Shown in pieces: positions 37,289-46,437 of a stretch of 64,000 nucleotides of DNA; the first letter of the stretch is position 1, and every line of letters begins with the position of its first letter. This DNA comes from Aureliella helgolandensis (GTDB lineage: Bacteria; Planctomycetota; Planctomycetia; Pirellulales; Pirellulaceae). The position numbers and the translations under genes were made by a program. The notes below the pieces were generated by a model that was not told the DNA's origin, did no database searches, and worked only from the letters and a program-made list of their open reading frames with translations. The stretch spans positions 434,001 to 498,000 of the forward strand of contig NZ_CP036298.1 in NCBI RefSeq assembly GCF_007752135.1, written 5' to 3'.

Positions 37289-37316
37289 AAAATATTTTTC
37301 CCGAATGTCCTGTCAG
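37289..37316 (-). promoter_or_regulatory. sigma-70-like promoter for the surface-glycan cluster
   Basis: Minus strand: -35 CTGACA (37316-37311), 16-bp spacer, -10 TATTTT (37294-37289), in an AT-rich stretch. A transcript would start near 37281, about 45 bases before the first ATG at 37237. Confidence 0.45.
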
Positions 37317-37521
37317 GGCAAAACTGGCTTTCGCCCTTAAGCGGCTATAGTGGGGGGGATTGGTCGTCTTAGGGGTATTAATGCGTCCTTGTTGTCCTGT
37401 TCATGGTTAAGTGGGGCGCTTTGCGAGGGAATCTTGCGTGCAGAAGTTGCTTAGATGTTTTCCAGTTTGCCAGGTATATTGGTAGTGGTGGCGTCCCCAA
37501 TCGCAGGAGTTGTTAGCACCC

Positions 37522-38229
37522 ATGCTCGTCATGACTACGTCTCTAGTTAAGTGTGTTGAACAGCTTTCAAAACTTGTGATTGAAGCTGGGAAAAGATCCG
37601 AAAGCGTGGCTGTGGTGCTTGAGACGTGTGAATACTGCGCCTATATCAAGGGGCCGCAAGGCAACTTGCTTGCAGCGAATTCGGTCTACGACCGCGTCTT
37701 TGGAAACGGCAGACCGGTAGCCGGCCGCTCACCAGAAGCATTCTTGGATGATTCTACCCTGACCATATCCCAAGCTAGTGATCAGATGATTGCCGGAGGC
37801 TGCACGTTGATCGTGTTTGATCACGTCGGCAATTCTGCTACTGCTGATGGCGCGACACGCGACGGTGGCGGGCAGTCTCGCATTCAGTATCGGACGATCA
37901 AAAAGTCTCTGCAGGGGTTAGGCATTCCCGGTTTTGCATGCCTGGGCGTCACGCGTGTCATCGGAACGCTTCCACCGGCTCGAAACACGAGGCTGGGGGC
38001 TGCCTGGAAAATGTTCTGCAGCTTTCCGAAACGCACCCAGCAGCTAGCCGTGATGTTGGCCAGGGGAGAGTCCCAGCGCGTGATTTCCAAAAAACTGAGC
38101 ATCTCGACACGGACTCTTGCCAGCCAACGAGCGCATGTACTGCAGAGCCTCGGTGTTGTGAACACGCATGAACTATCACGTTTGCTCGTGCGCGTACAGG
38201 ATGCGGGCTACGAAGATCTTGGGCTCTGA
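37522..38229 (+). CDS. PAS-like / LuxR-type response regulator without receiver
   Basis: 235 residues from the ATG at 37522 (AGGAG lies 12 bases upstream; a TTG at 37510 is the alternative). The N-terminal part (about 30-150) looks like a PAS sensor (YCAYIKGPQGNLLAANSVYDRVFG), and the C-terminal part is a LuxR/GerE helix-turn-helix (about 170-230; LAVMLARGESQRVISKKLSISTRTLASQRAHVLQSLG). No phosphorylation receiver is seen. Divergent from the lipoprotein/GT2 cluster across 284 bp, so it is a plausible regulator of that cluster, which is inference. Confidence 0.8.
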   Translation: MLVMTTSLVKCVEQLSKLVIEAGKRSESVAVVLETCEYCAYIKGPQGNLLAANSVYDRVFGNGRPVAGRSPEAFLDDSTLTISQASDQMIAGGCTLIVFDHVGNSATADGATRDGGGQSRIQYRTIKKSLQGLGIPGFACLGVTRVIGTLPPARNTRLGAAWKMFCSFPKRTQQLAVMLARGESQRVISKKLSISTRTLASQRAHVLQSLGVVNTHELSRLLVRVQDAGYEDLGL

Positions 38230-38237
38230 CATCCCAG

Positions 38238-38274
38238 GGCTCGCGCTAGTCGCAGCGGCACCCTGTCGCGAGCC
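38238..38274 (+). terminator. inverted repeat after the LuxR-type gene
   Basis: GGCTCGCG (38238-38245) pairs with CGCGAGCC (38267-38274), an 8-bp GC-rich stem with a 21-base loop, starting 9 bp past the stop. A short T-containing tail (GGTTTGTTGATT) follows; no true T-run. Confidence 0.4.
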
Positions 38275-38630
38275 GGTTTGTTGATTCGAGAACGTTTTGA
38301 GTTGCACCGTGTTGGTATTTACCCTCAATCACCCGATCGTGGCAACACTCTTCCTGGCTCACACGACGGGCTACTAATTCGACAATCCGTTACGCTGCGA
38401 GCTGGCTATTGGCCGCTAAGTTGGTTGGGGGCTTGCTCCGTGCAATGGGATAATTCGCACGCCCTGAGTATCCATCGTGAGGGCTAGAGAATAAATTGGT
38501 AACATCCGAGGCCGAGCAGTGTTGGATTCGTGGATGCTGTGGTGGTGGTTTTTCGGACTTCGTTTTGGTTGCTAGGCTACGCTGTGTTGCTCGGACCTTG
38601 CGCGTTCACTTACTCTACATCTTCAAGCTC
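38275..38630. other. intergenic upstream of S46 peptidase
   Basis: About 350 bp without a supported gene. The S46 frame is open back to 38496, but those extra 45 codons lack a signal peptide and come before the true leader. Presumed promoter of the peptidase; none identified. Confidence 0.5.
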
Positions 38631-40808
38631 ATGAACTATTCCTACGTCTCGTTTATTCAGTGTCGATTGGCTTGCCTTTGCTTGGCCTTTACCGCTGTTT
38701 GCTGCTCAGTTCAGAATGCATCTGCCGAAGAGGGGATGTATCCGATGAGCGAGCTCAAGCAGCTCGATTTGCCGTCGCGCGGTATTGAGTTAACCGCAGA
38801 GCAACTTTTTAATCCTCAGGCAATCAGCTTGGTGGATGGAGTCTGTCGCGTTAACGGATGCACCGGATCGTTCGTGTCTCCAACAGGTCTGATTATTACC
38901 AACCATCACTGTGCCTACGGGGCTATTCAACAAGCCAGTCAGGGATCGCACGACTACTTGTCGAGTGGTTTTAAAGCCGATTCCTTGTCCGACGAAATTC
39001 CAGCGCCCGACTATACGGTGCGCGTGACGCAGGACTATCGCGATATCTCTGCGGAAGTCCTAGCGGTAGTTCAGCCTGGGATGTCGTATTTAGAACGCTC
39101 CGAGGCGATCGAGAAAAAGAGTAAAGAGATTGAACTGGCTGCAGAGCAGGCAAATCCTGGGCTGCGCGCAGAAGTTGCGGAGATGTTCGCGGGCAAGACT
39201 TATGTGCTGTTTCAATACGTGTATTTGCGAGACATCCGGCTAGTCTTCGCGCCTCCTCAATCGGTTGGCAACTTTGGTGGTGAAGTCGACAATTGGATGT
39301 GGCCGCGTCACACGGGCGATTTTTCTTTCATGCGCGCTTACACCGCACCAGATGGCTCATCCGCTTCCTACAGTGTAGACAACATCCCCTACCAACCCAA
39401 GCGATTTGTGCAGGTGTCGGTGGAGGGGGTGCAGGAGGAGGATGCCGTATTCTTGCTGGGCTACCCTGGCCGCACGGCACGCCACAAGACGGCCGCGTTC
39501 CTCAACTACGAAGAGCATGTCCGTTTGCCAACCCTAATCGAACTCTACAACTGGCAGATCGAGGTGATGACTGCTGCTGGCGAGGGAGATCGCGAAGTGG
39601 AAATCAAGCATGCCTCGCGGATGCGTTCGTTGTCCAATGTCGAAAAACGCTCCCGCGGGCAACTCCAGGGACTGAGGCGAGCTCACCTGGCTGAGAAACG
39701 TCGTGCCACAGAGGCGGAGCTGCAAGCGTTCATCGAGAGTGACTCTGCGCGGAAGGCAAAGTACGGCGAACTGCTCAAGGAAATCCAAGCCGTCTACCAG
39801 GAGATGGAACAGCTCGCTCCTCTGGAGTTCAACCTCCAACAACTTCGCTCCGCTAGCCGGGCGGCAGCGATTGCCTACTTTATTGTGGACGCGGCCTCTG
39901 AACGTCAGAAGCCCGATCTTGATCGCGAGAGCGCCTACATGGAGCGGAATTGGGAGCAATCTCTGCAGTCGCTCAAGAGCTCGGTCAACGACTATCATGC
40001 CGCCACTGATGAAATCCTGCTAGCGGGTATGATGGAGCGGCTGAAGGCTGTCGAGGCAGGGCCGGTGACGGAGGCCTTAAAGCGTCAGTTCGCTGCCTCG
40101 ATCGTGCCGATGGAAAGTGTGCAGCAGTGGTTGGCTCGGACGAGTGTTGGCGAGTGGGAGTTCGTGGAACGCTATGCAGCGCAGACGCCTCAAACCCTGG
40201 CTCAAACTGATGATCCCATTTTGCAACTGATGCTCGAACTCTATCCCACCTATCTCGAGCTGCGCGATAGGGAGAAAACTCGCGAGGGGCGTTTGAGCGA
40301 ATTGTACGGTTCCTTGATCGAGATCAAGCAACAGTTTGCGAAGTCCGATTTTGTGCCAGACGCCAACGCGACCCTCCGCTTCACGTGTGGACATGTGCGA
40401 CGATATTCCCCTGCCGATGCTGTGGTGATGCTGCCCCTCACAACTCTCTCAGGTGTCATTGATAAAACGACGGGAAAGGCCCCCTTTGATACGCCGTCCG
40501 AGGTGGTGGAGAAGTTTGAAGCTGATGAATTGGGACGCTATCGCAATGCAACACTCAATGACGTGCCAGTCGCAATCCTGTACGATACCGATACCACGGG
40601 AGGGAATTCCGGAAGTCCAATTTTCAATGCGAAAGGGGAGTTGGTCGGGGTGAACTTTGATCGATGTTTTGAAGCTACGATCAATGATTTTGCCTGGGAC
40701 CAGAGTTACTCACGGTCCATTGGCGTCGACATTCGCTACGTTTTGTGGTTGACCGACGTCGTCTACGGAGCGGAGCGATTGATCGAGGAAATGGGAGTGA
40801 AGCATTGA
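38631..40808 (+). CDS. S46 family dipeptidyl-peptidase (DPP11-like specificity predicted)
   Basis: 725 residues from ATG 38631, which precedes a signal peptide (FIQCRLACLCLAFTAVCC, cut near ASA-EEG). S46 blocks: GCTGSFVSPTGLIITNHHC with catalytic His near 93, the strongly conserved DNWMWPRHTGDFSFMR, and TTGGNSGSPIF with nucleophile Ser660. A long helical domain (about 290-520) covers the active site in this family. S46 enzymes remove dipeptides from free N-termini outside the cytoplasm. The residue 18 after the catalytic Ser is Arg678 (NFDRCFE); in the family, Arg there goes with Asp/Glu preference (DPP11) and Gly with DPP7. First gene of a co-directional run with the PLP enzymes downstream. 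Confidence 0.92.
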   Translation: MNYSYVSFIQCRLACLCLAFTAVCCSVQNASAEEGMYPMSELKQLDLPSRGIELTAEQLFNPQAISLVDGVCRVNGCTGSFVSPTGLIITNHHCAYGAIQQASQGSHDYLSSGFKADSLSDEIPAPDYTVRVTQDYRDISAEVLAVVQPGMSYLERSEAIEKKSKEIELAAEQANPGLRAEVAEMFAGKTYVLFQYVYLRDIRLVFAPPQSVGNFGGEVDNWMWPRHTGDFSFMRAYTAPDGSSASYSVDNIPYQPKRFVQVSVEGVQEEDAVFLLGYPGRTARHKTAAFLNYEEHVRLPTLIELYNWQIEVMTAAGEGDREVEIKHASRMRSLSNVEKRSRGQLQGLRRAHLAEKRRATEAELQAFIESDSARKAKYGELLKEIQAVYQEMEQLAPLEFNLQQLRSASRAAAIAYFIVDAASERQKPDLDRESAYMERNWEQSLQSLKSSVNDYHAATDEILLAGMMERLKAVEAGPVTEALKRQFAASIVPMESVQQWLARTSVGEWEFVERYAAQTPQTLAQTDDPILQLMLELYPTYLELRDREKTREGRLSELYGSLIEIKQQFAKSDFVPDANATLRFTCGHVRRYSPADAVVMLPLTTLSGVIDKTTGKAPFDTPSEVVEKFEADELGRYRNATLNDVPVAILYDTDTTGGNSGSPIFNAKGELVGVNFDRCFEATINDFAWDQSYSRSIGVDIRYVLWLTDVVYGAERLIEEMGVKH

Positions 40809-40815
40809 GTCGTTC

Positions 40816-41811
40816 ATGAATCCTTTACATGAGAAGCAGATCACTACCTCGATGTCACACAGCCACTCAGCCATATCGCTGCGAGATATTCAGACGGCTG
40901 CGGCGCGGATAGCGGCGCATGTCATTCGGACTCCCCTGGTTCGCTGCGAGCAATTGTCCCAGCGTTGGAAGTGTGACGTGCATTTCAAGGCGGAGAATCT
41001 GCAGCACGTGGGTGCTTTCAAAGCACGTGGGGCGATCAATGCGGTACTCTCGCTGGACAGTGATGTTGCGCCGCGCGGCGTGGTGACGCACTCTTCAGGC
41101 AATCATGCCGCTGCTCTGGCTCGCGCCGCGAGCTTGCGGCAGATCCCGGCCCACGTCGTGATGCCTCACAACTCACCGGCAAATAAGCTGGCCGCGGTGC
41201 GGAGCTATGGAGTGGAACCGGTGTTGTGTGAGCCGAATTCGGCGGCACGCGAAGAGGCGGCCCGCAAGCTGCGCGACGAAACTGGAGCCACGTTAATTCA
41301 CCCGTTCAACGATCCACAGGTCATGGCGGGACAGGGGACCGTGGGACTGGAGATACTGGAGCAATTGCCAGAGGTTGACGCGGTGATTGTGCCTGTTGGG
41401 GGCGGTGGATTACTGTCAGGGGTGTTGATGGCGATCAAGTCTCAGTATCCAGATATTGCGGTCTATGCAGCGGAACCGGAGTGGGCTGATGACGCGGCCC
41501 GCAGCCTCAAGAGCGGCAGGATCGAGCTTCCGGCGAGGTACGACACCGTGGCGGATGGCTTGCGCACGCACTTGGGGGATTTAACCTTCCCCATCATTCG
41601 CGCGCTGGTGAACGATATTTTGGTGGTTTCAGAGGAGGCCATTTTGGCTGCAACCCGCACGATGCTTAGGGACGTTCGGCTTGTCGCCGAGCCGTCGGGC
41701 GCCGTGGCTTTGGCCGCTTTGGCCGAAAACTATGCTCACTTTGAGGGGCAGAGGGTGGCGGTGGTTGTTTCGGGAGGGAATTTGGATCTTGATGGACTTA
41801 AACGACTTTAA
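40816..41811 (+). CDS. threonine dehydratase / serine racemase-like PLP enzyme
   Basis: 331 residues, 7 bp after the peptidase. Fold-type II PLP enzyme: GAFKARGA with the Schiff-base Lys69, SSGNHAAALA phosphate/substrate loop (93-102), VGGGGLLSGV (about 195-205) phosphate-binding loop, and EPSGAVALAAL near 290. The length lacks the regulatory ACT domain of biosynthetic IlvA, so it is of the catabolic or serine-racemase type. Predicted to convert threonine/serine to the 2-oxo acid and ammonia or to racemise serine. The exact reaction cannot be settled from motifs. Confidence 0.87.
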   Translation: MNPLHEKQITTSMSHSHSAISLRDIQTAAARIAAHVIRTPLVRCEQLSQRWKCDVHFKAENLQHVGAFKARGAINAVLSLDSDVAPRGVVTHSSGNHAAALARAASLRQIPAHVVMPHNSPANKLAAVRSYGVEPVLCEPNSAAREEAARKLRDETGATLIHPFNDPQVMAGQGTVGLEILEQLPEVDAVIVPVGGGGLLSGVLMAIKSQYPDIAVYAAEPEWADDAARSLKSGRIELPARYDTVADGLRTHLGDLTFPIIRALVNDILVVSEEAILAATRTMLRDVRLVAEPSGAVALAALAENYAHFEGQRVAVVVSGGNLDLDGLKRL

Positions 41812-42055
41812 GAAGACCTGTCATCAGCTGGAGCGTCCCCTGTTGGTCATTTCGGGGAGCAAAGGGTGTTTGACTTGTGGTTACTTGAGTATGGATTCGT
41901 TCGAACGCAATGGTGACGCCGCCGCCATCGTGCGCGGGGTGAATACCTACGAGGAGATGCTGTTGGCGCTTGTCCAGGAAGTGAGCAGCCGGGCGGAGGC
42001 ATTGGGTGTTCAGGTCGGAATGACGGGGGAGGCAGCGCTCAAACTTCTGCGGTGA
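41792..42055 (+). CDS. DUF1805 (YunC-like) protein
   Basis: 87 residues from ATG 41792, overlapping the end of the dehydratase gene by 20 bp, so probably coupled. The start is chosen because the conserved YunC pattern (RPLLVISGSKGCLTCGYLSM, then DAAAIVRGVNTYEEML) begins soon after; a longer frame back to 41681 would overlap the dehydratase by 131 bp. Small cytoplasmic family of unknown function with a conserved CxxC-like CLTC. It sits just before the methionine genes. Confidence 0.83.
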   Translation: MDLNDFKKTCHQLERPLLVISGSKGCLTCGYLSMDSFERNGDAAAIVRGVNTYEEMLLALVQEVSSRAEALGVQVGMTGEAALKLLR

Positions 42056-42167
42056 ACTTCTCGTACCGCGATTGGGGAGTACTTCACTGGACAGATCTAT
42101 CGAGTATGCTTGTGTCCTCAAAAATCGTCGATTTGCGTCCAATACTGTATTCCAGGAGTTCTCTCCG

Positions 42168-43481
42168 ATGTCTGATACTTCCAAATATCGTCCAGCTACA
42201 CTGGCCGTTCATGCTGGCCAGGAGCCCGATTCGGCGACCAATAGCCGAGCGGTCCCCATTTATGCAACCAGTAGTTTCACGTTTGACAGCACGGAGCATG
42301 CCGCGGGACTGTTTGGGTTGACCGAGTTTGGCAACATTTACAGCCGGCTGATGAATCCCACCGTCGACGTGCTGGAAAAGCGACTGGCTGCCTTGGACGG
42401 TGGTGTCACCGGATTGTGCTTTGCATCGGGGCAAGCGGCGATCTCGGCAGCCATTTTGACGATTGCTCACAGTGGCCAGAACATCGTGTCGAGCACGTCG
42501 CTCTACGGCGGGACCTGGACCCTGTTTACTCAGACTTTCAAGAATCTGGGCATCGAAGTTCGCTTTTTTGATCCCGATCATCCAGAGCAGATTCACGGGT
42601 TGGTCGACGAGAACACGCGTCTGGTTTACATGGAGAGCATTGGTAATCCCAAGAATGACGTGCCAGACTTCAAAGCGATTGCAGAGGCAGCGCACACCGC
42701 TCCCCACGGTGCCCTACCCCTGTTGTGCGACAATACCGTCATGACCCCCATGTTGCTCCGCCCCATCGAGCATGGGGTAGACATCGTGATCTACAGTACG
42801 ACGAAGTTTATTGGTGGGCACGGAACGCACATCGGTGGCGCCGTGGTGGATAGCGGAAATTTCAAATGGGCGGACAATCCTAGCAAGTGGCCTGAGTTGT
42901 GTGGCCCCTCTCCCTCCTACCACGGGGCTGTGTTTGAAGAGCATCTGCGTCCGATGGGCAATATCTCCTACCTCTTGCACACCCGCACGCACTGGCTGCG
43001 TGACACTGGGGCCGCCATGAGTCCCTTTGCCGCGTTCTTGTTCTTGCAAGGCCTCGAGACCTTGCATTTGCGGATGCCGCGCCACTGCGAAAATGCACTG
43101 AAGGTGGCTCAGTTCCTGGAGTCGCATGAATTGGTCGAGTGGGTGAACTACCCCGGCTTGAAGTCGCACAAGGACTACGCCCGCGGCCAGAGCTATCTTC
43201 CTAACGGTCAAGGTGCAATTCTTGGGTTTGGGATTAAGGGTGGCATCGAGTCGGGCAAGAAGTTCATCAACTCTTGCAAGCTCTGCTCGCACTTGGCGAA
43301 TATCGGCGATGCCAAAACGCTGATTATTCACCCGGCCAGTACGACGCACCAGCAGCTAACGGTCGAAGAGCAGAAGAAGGCGGGTGTGCTGCCTGAATAC
43401 GTGCGAATCTCGGTAGGGATTGAAGATGTACAAGATATCATCGACGATCTTTCACAGGCCTTGGCCGCAACCGTAGCGTGA
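42168..43481 (+). CDS. metY: O-acetylhomoserine sulfhydrylase
   Basis: 437 residues from ATG 42168, with AGGAG 11 bases upstream; longer frames lack a ribosome site. Cys/Met-metabolism PLP family: TLAVHAGQEPDSATNSRAVP (start), NPTVDVLEKRLAALDGG, CFASGQAAI, and YSTTKFIGGHG with PLP Lys213. The length is typical of MetY rather than MetB. It makes homocysteine from O-acylhomoserine and sulfide, the step after the acyltransferase encoded 15 bp downstream. Confidence 0.95.
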   Translation: MSDTSKYRPATLAVHAGQEPDSATNSRAVPIYATSSFTFDSTEHAAGLFGLTEFGNIYSRLMNPTVDVLEKRLAALDGGVTGLCFASGQAAISAAILTIAHSGQNIVSSTSLYGGTWTLFTQTFKNLGIEVRFFDPDHPEQIHGLVDENTRLVYMESIGNPKNDVPDFKAIAEAAHTAPHGALPLLCDNTVMTPMLLRPIEHGVDIVIYSTTKFIGGHGTHIGGAVVDSGNFKWADNPSKWPELCGPSPSYHGAVFEEHLRPMGNISYLLHTRTHWLRDTGAAMSPFAAFLFLQGLETLHLRMPRHCENALKVAQFLESHELVEWVNYPGLKSHKDYARGQSYLPNGQGAILGFGIKGGIESGKKFINSCKLCSHLANIGDAKTLIIHPASTTHQQLTVEEQKKAGVLPEYVRISVGIEDVQDIIDDLSQALAATVA

Positions 43482-43496
43482 TCGTATTCAGCACCC

Positions 43497-45281
43497 ATGA
43501 CTGACTTAACCAGTACCGATGACGCACGAATCGAAGGTCCACTGACGCATCTCCAAAGCGTGACCTTCGATGGGCCGATCACGCTTGAGTTGGGGGGCAC
43601 CCTGCCTCGAGTGACCTGTGCTTTCGAGACCTGGGGGAGTCTGAACGCGGATGCTTCCAACGCCATTTTAGTGTGCCATGCGGTGTCGGGAGATTCCCAC
43701 GCCGCCTCACATGGCCCCGACGATGCACCAGGTTGGTGGGAGCGGTTGATCGGGCCTGGGAAACCCATTGATACCGACCGATTTTTTGTGGTCTGTCCCA
43801 ATGTGTTGGGCGGCTGTCGTGGTTCGACGGGCCCCAGCGATCTGATGCCCGTCACGTCACCGCAGGCTGCGCCACGTCCTTTTGGTGCCGATTTTCCGGA
43901 CATCACCATCAACGACATGGTCGATGTGCAGCGACGCTTGGCCGACCATTTGGGGATCGCCCGCTGGCACGCGATCGTGGGAGGCTCCCTCGGCGGACAC
44001 CAAGCGCTCAGCTGGGTCACACGCTATCCGCGGTCGACGAAGCACTGCATCGCCATTGCCACTAGCTCGCGGTTGACCTCGCAAGCACTCGGGTTTGATG
44101 TCGTGGCGCGGAATGCCATTCAAACCGATCCTTACTTTGCCAATGGGCAATACTACGACCAGGCGCAGAAGCCAAGTACTGGATTGGCGATCGCCCGTAT
44201 GCTGGGGCATATTACCTATCTATCGAGTGCAGCGATGGATAGTAAGTTCGATCCGGATCGTCATGATCCGAGGCACATTACCTCCTCCTTCGAACAGCGA
44301 TTCAGCGTGGGGTCCTACCTGGCACACCAGGGGCAGAAGTTCACGACACGCTTTGACGCCAACAGCTACATCACGCTTTCCATGGCTATGGACTTGATGG
44401 ATTTGGGGAGTTCCCGGTTGGAGTTGATGGAGTCCTTTGACGATTGCGATTGCGACTTCTTGATCATCAGCTTCAGTAGTGATTGGTTGTTCACCTCAGA
44501 GCAGTCGTGCGATATTGTCAACGCGCTCACTGCACTCGATAAACCGGTAACCTATGCTGAGATTACCACGATCGCTGGGCACGACGCCTTTCTGATCGAT
44601 GCCGATATTGATCAGTATGCGCCGCTCATTCGGGCTCGGTTTTCGGAGACGCATCCTCCTGCACCGGAGACGACGGAGGCGGAAAAGTTGATCTTAAGAT
44701 TGATACCGCCCGGCGCATCGGTACTGGACCTGGGCTGTGGCGAAGGAGGCTTGCTCGCCGAGCTGCGCCGGCGTGGTCATGAACACTTGGTCGGAGTGGA
44801 GGTCGCTCAAGATGGTATTCATGCGGCGGCAGCCCGAGGGTTGAATATTATCGACTACGATCTGAATCAAGGGCTACCGGCCTTCATCGACCAGCAGTTT
44901 GATTTTGTGATCCTCAGCGAGACGTTGCAGATGGTGGCCAATATCGAGACGCTCATGGAAGAGATGTTGCGCGTTGGAAAATTCGTCGTGGTGGCTTTTC
45001 AGAATTTTGCACATAAGGCGCTGCGAGAAGACTATGTCAGCCGCGGGCGTTCTCCACGCGCCTCGGGATTGTATGACTATGAGTGGTACAACACACCCAA
45101 TCGACGGTTTCCGAGCATCGCGGATGTGCAAGATTTGTGCGCAGCCAAGCAGGCCACGATCCATCAAGCGATTTACCTTGATTCCCAAGATGGGCGTGAA
45201 GTGCTTGCTAGTGAAGATCCCAACCTCAATGCGGACCTCGCCATCCTGTTGTTTAGTAGAGCGAAGTCCGCAGAACAGTAG
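43497..45281 (+). CDS. metX: homoserine O-acyltransferase MetX fused to MetW
   Basis: 594 residues. The N-terminal 385 residues form an alpha/beta-hydrolase MetX: LVCHAVSGDSHA, NVLGGCRGSTGP, nucleophile Ser164 in GGSLGGHQAL, Asp329 (FSSDWLF) and His362 (AGHDAFL). From about 400 a MetW methyltransferase-like domain follows (SVLDLGCGEGGLLAELRRRGH; LSETLQMV; NFAHKALREDY). Both are full length. In other bacteria metX and metW are adjacent separate genes; here they are one. MetX acylates homoserine for MetY; MetW is a partner of uncertain role. Acetyl versus succinyl preference cannot be judged from this. Confidence 0.93.
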   Translation: MTDLTSTDDARIEGPLTHLQSVTFDGPITLELGGTLPRVTCAFETWGSLNADASNAILVCHAVSGDSHAASHGPDDAPGWWERLIGPGKPIDTDRFFVVCPNVLGGCRGSTGPSDLMPVTSPQAAPRPFGADFPDITINDMVDVQRRLADHLGIARWHAIVGGSLGGHQALSWVTRYPRSTKHCIAIATSSRLTSQALGFDVVARNAIQTDPYFANGQYYDQAQKPSTGLAIARMLGHITYLSSAAMDSKFDPDRHDPRHITSSFEQRFSVGSYLAHQGQKFTTRFDANSYITLSMAMDLMDLGSSRLELMESFDDCDCDFLIISFSSDWLFTSEQSCDIVNALTALDKPVTYAEITTIAGHDAFLIDADIDQYAPLIRARFSETHPPAPETTEAEKLILRLIPPGASVLDLGCGEGGLLAELRRRGHEHLVGVEVAQDGIHAAAARGLNIIDYDLNQGLPAFIDQQFDFVILSETLQMVANIETLMEEMLRVGKFVVVAFQNFAHKALREDYVSRGRSPRASGLYDYEWYNTPNRRFPSIADVQDLCAAKQATIHQAIYLDSQDGREVLASEDPNLNADLAILLFSRAKSAEQ

Positions 45282-45328
45282 CGGTTGGGCTTCCGGCCGC
45301 GGCGATGCGATAGTCTCCAATGCTTACT

Positions 45329-45798
45329 TCCATTCACTTGCGGATTCAGCGCAGCCTCGAATCCGCCCAGTCGCGAAGCGACGCTATGTGTTAGCCTGGG
45401 ATGCAAGTGCCGGGTACCTTTCTCCATTCACTTGTGGATTGAGCGCAGCCTCGAATCCGCCCAGTCGCGAAGCGGCGCTATGTGTTAGCCTGGGATGCAA
45501 ATGCCGGGTGCCTTTCTGCATTCACTTGTGGATTCAGCGCAGCCTCGAATCCGCCCAGTCGCGAAGCGACGCTATGTGTTAGCCTGGGATGCAAGTGCCG
45601 GGTGCCTTTCTCCATTCACTTGTGGATTCAGCGAAGCCTCGAATCCACCCAGTCGCGAAGCGGCGCTATGTGTTAGCTTGGGATGCAAGTGCCGGGTGCC
45701 TTTCTCCATTCACTTGTGGATTGAGCGCAGCCCCGAATCCGCCCAGTCGCGAAGCGACGCTATGTGTTAGCCTGGGATGTAAGTCCCAGGTACCCAAT
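45329..45798. repeat. 94-bp tandem repeat array, 5 units
   Basis: Units begin at 45329, 45423, 45517, 45611 and 45705 (exact 94-bp steps) and differ at few positions. Each unit has three potential hairpins: GGATTC with GAATCC around an 11-base loop, the GTCGC/GCGAC palindrome, and CCTGGGA with a degenerate partner. The last unit ends in an intact CCTGGGA-TGTAAG-TCCCAGG hairpin, the left end of the mobile element. Reading frames across the array arise because 94 is not a codon multiple. Confidence 0.92.
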
Positions 45799-46375
45799 GC
45801 CCCCATTACGTAGTCGCGAAGCGACGACAGGAGACCTCCCATGTCGACTCACCACGGGATATTGCTACACGTTGTCTTTTCGACGAAGTTTCGAAAACCC
45901 TGTCTGGGCGACGCGTGGCGGGATGAATTATTCGCCTACATTGGTGGCATCGTGAAAGAGCATAAATCAACGCTCTTGAAAGCGGGCGGCATAGAGGATC
46001 ACATCCATTTGCTGCTGCGAATTCATCCTGAGTTTGCGATCTCAAAAACGGTGCAACTGCTTAAAGCGAATTCGTCGAAATGGATCAACGAACAACGAAA
46101 ACTCACGGGGAAATTTGAGTGGCAACGCGGTTACGGTGCGTTCTCCGTTAGCCAATCGATGGTTGATGCAGTTAAGAAATACCTCGCCAACCAAAGAGAA
46201 CATCATCAAAAGCATACTTTCGAAACGGAGTATCTTGGTTTTCTCGCAAAACACGCAATCGAATACGATCCGCAGTACGTTTTCGAATTGGAGATCGTAA
46301 CGTGATCCGCGCATGGCGTCGCTTTGCGACTATTCGATGTTGGTGCCGCCGTACCTGGGACTTGCGTCCCAGGCT
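45767..46375 (+). mobile_element. RAYT / IS200-like element, copy 1
   Basis: Bounded by two inverted hairpin ends: left CCTGGGA-TGTAAG-TCCCAGG (45771-45790) and right CCTGGGA-CTTGCG-TCCCAGG (46354-46373). With their flanks (TAGC...GTACC and GTA...CTAC) these are near reverse complements. A second inner pair, GTCGCGAAGCGAC (45813-45825) and GTCGCTTTGCGAC (46318-46330), is also symmetrical. One transposase gene fills the space. Confidence 0.75.
45841..46305 (+). CDS. IS200/RAYT-type Y1 transposase, copy 1
   Basis: 154 residues with AGGAG upstream. HUH-type single-strand transposase: the His-x-His pair in DHIHLLL (about 59-65), GYGAFSVSQS, and a catalytic Tyr within VKKYLANQREHH (about 116-127). 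It cuts and rejoins single-stranded DNA at folded hairpins. No IS605 accessory TnpB/IscB gene is present. The hairpin-flanked context fits REP-associated tyrosine transposases. It differs from copy 2 at three residues. Confidence 0.93.
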   Translation: MSTHHGILLHVVFSTKFRKPCLGDAWRDELFAYIGGIVKEHKSTLLKAGGIEDHIHLLLRIHPEFAISKTVQLLKANSSKWINEQRKLTGKFEWQRGYGAFSVSQSMVDAVKKYLANQREHHQKHTFETEYLGFLAKHAIEYDPQYVFELEIVT

Positions 46376-46437
46376 ACCGCATGCCATCGCTTCGCGATTT
46401 AGGGCCTCTGCAAGTGCTGCACGGAGCGTGCTCGCAA

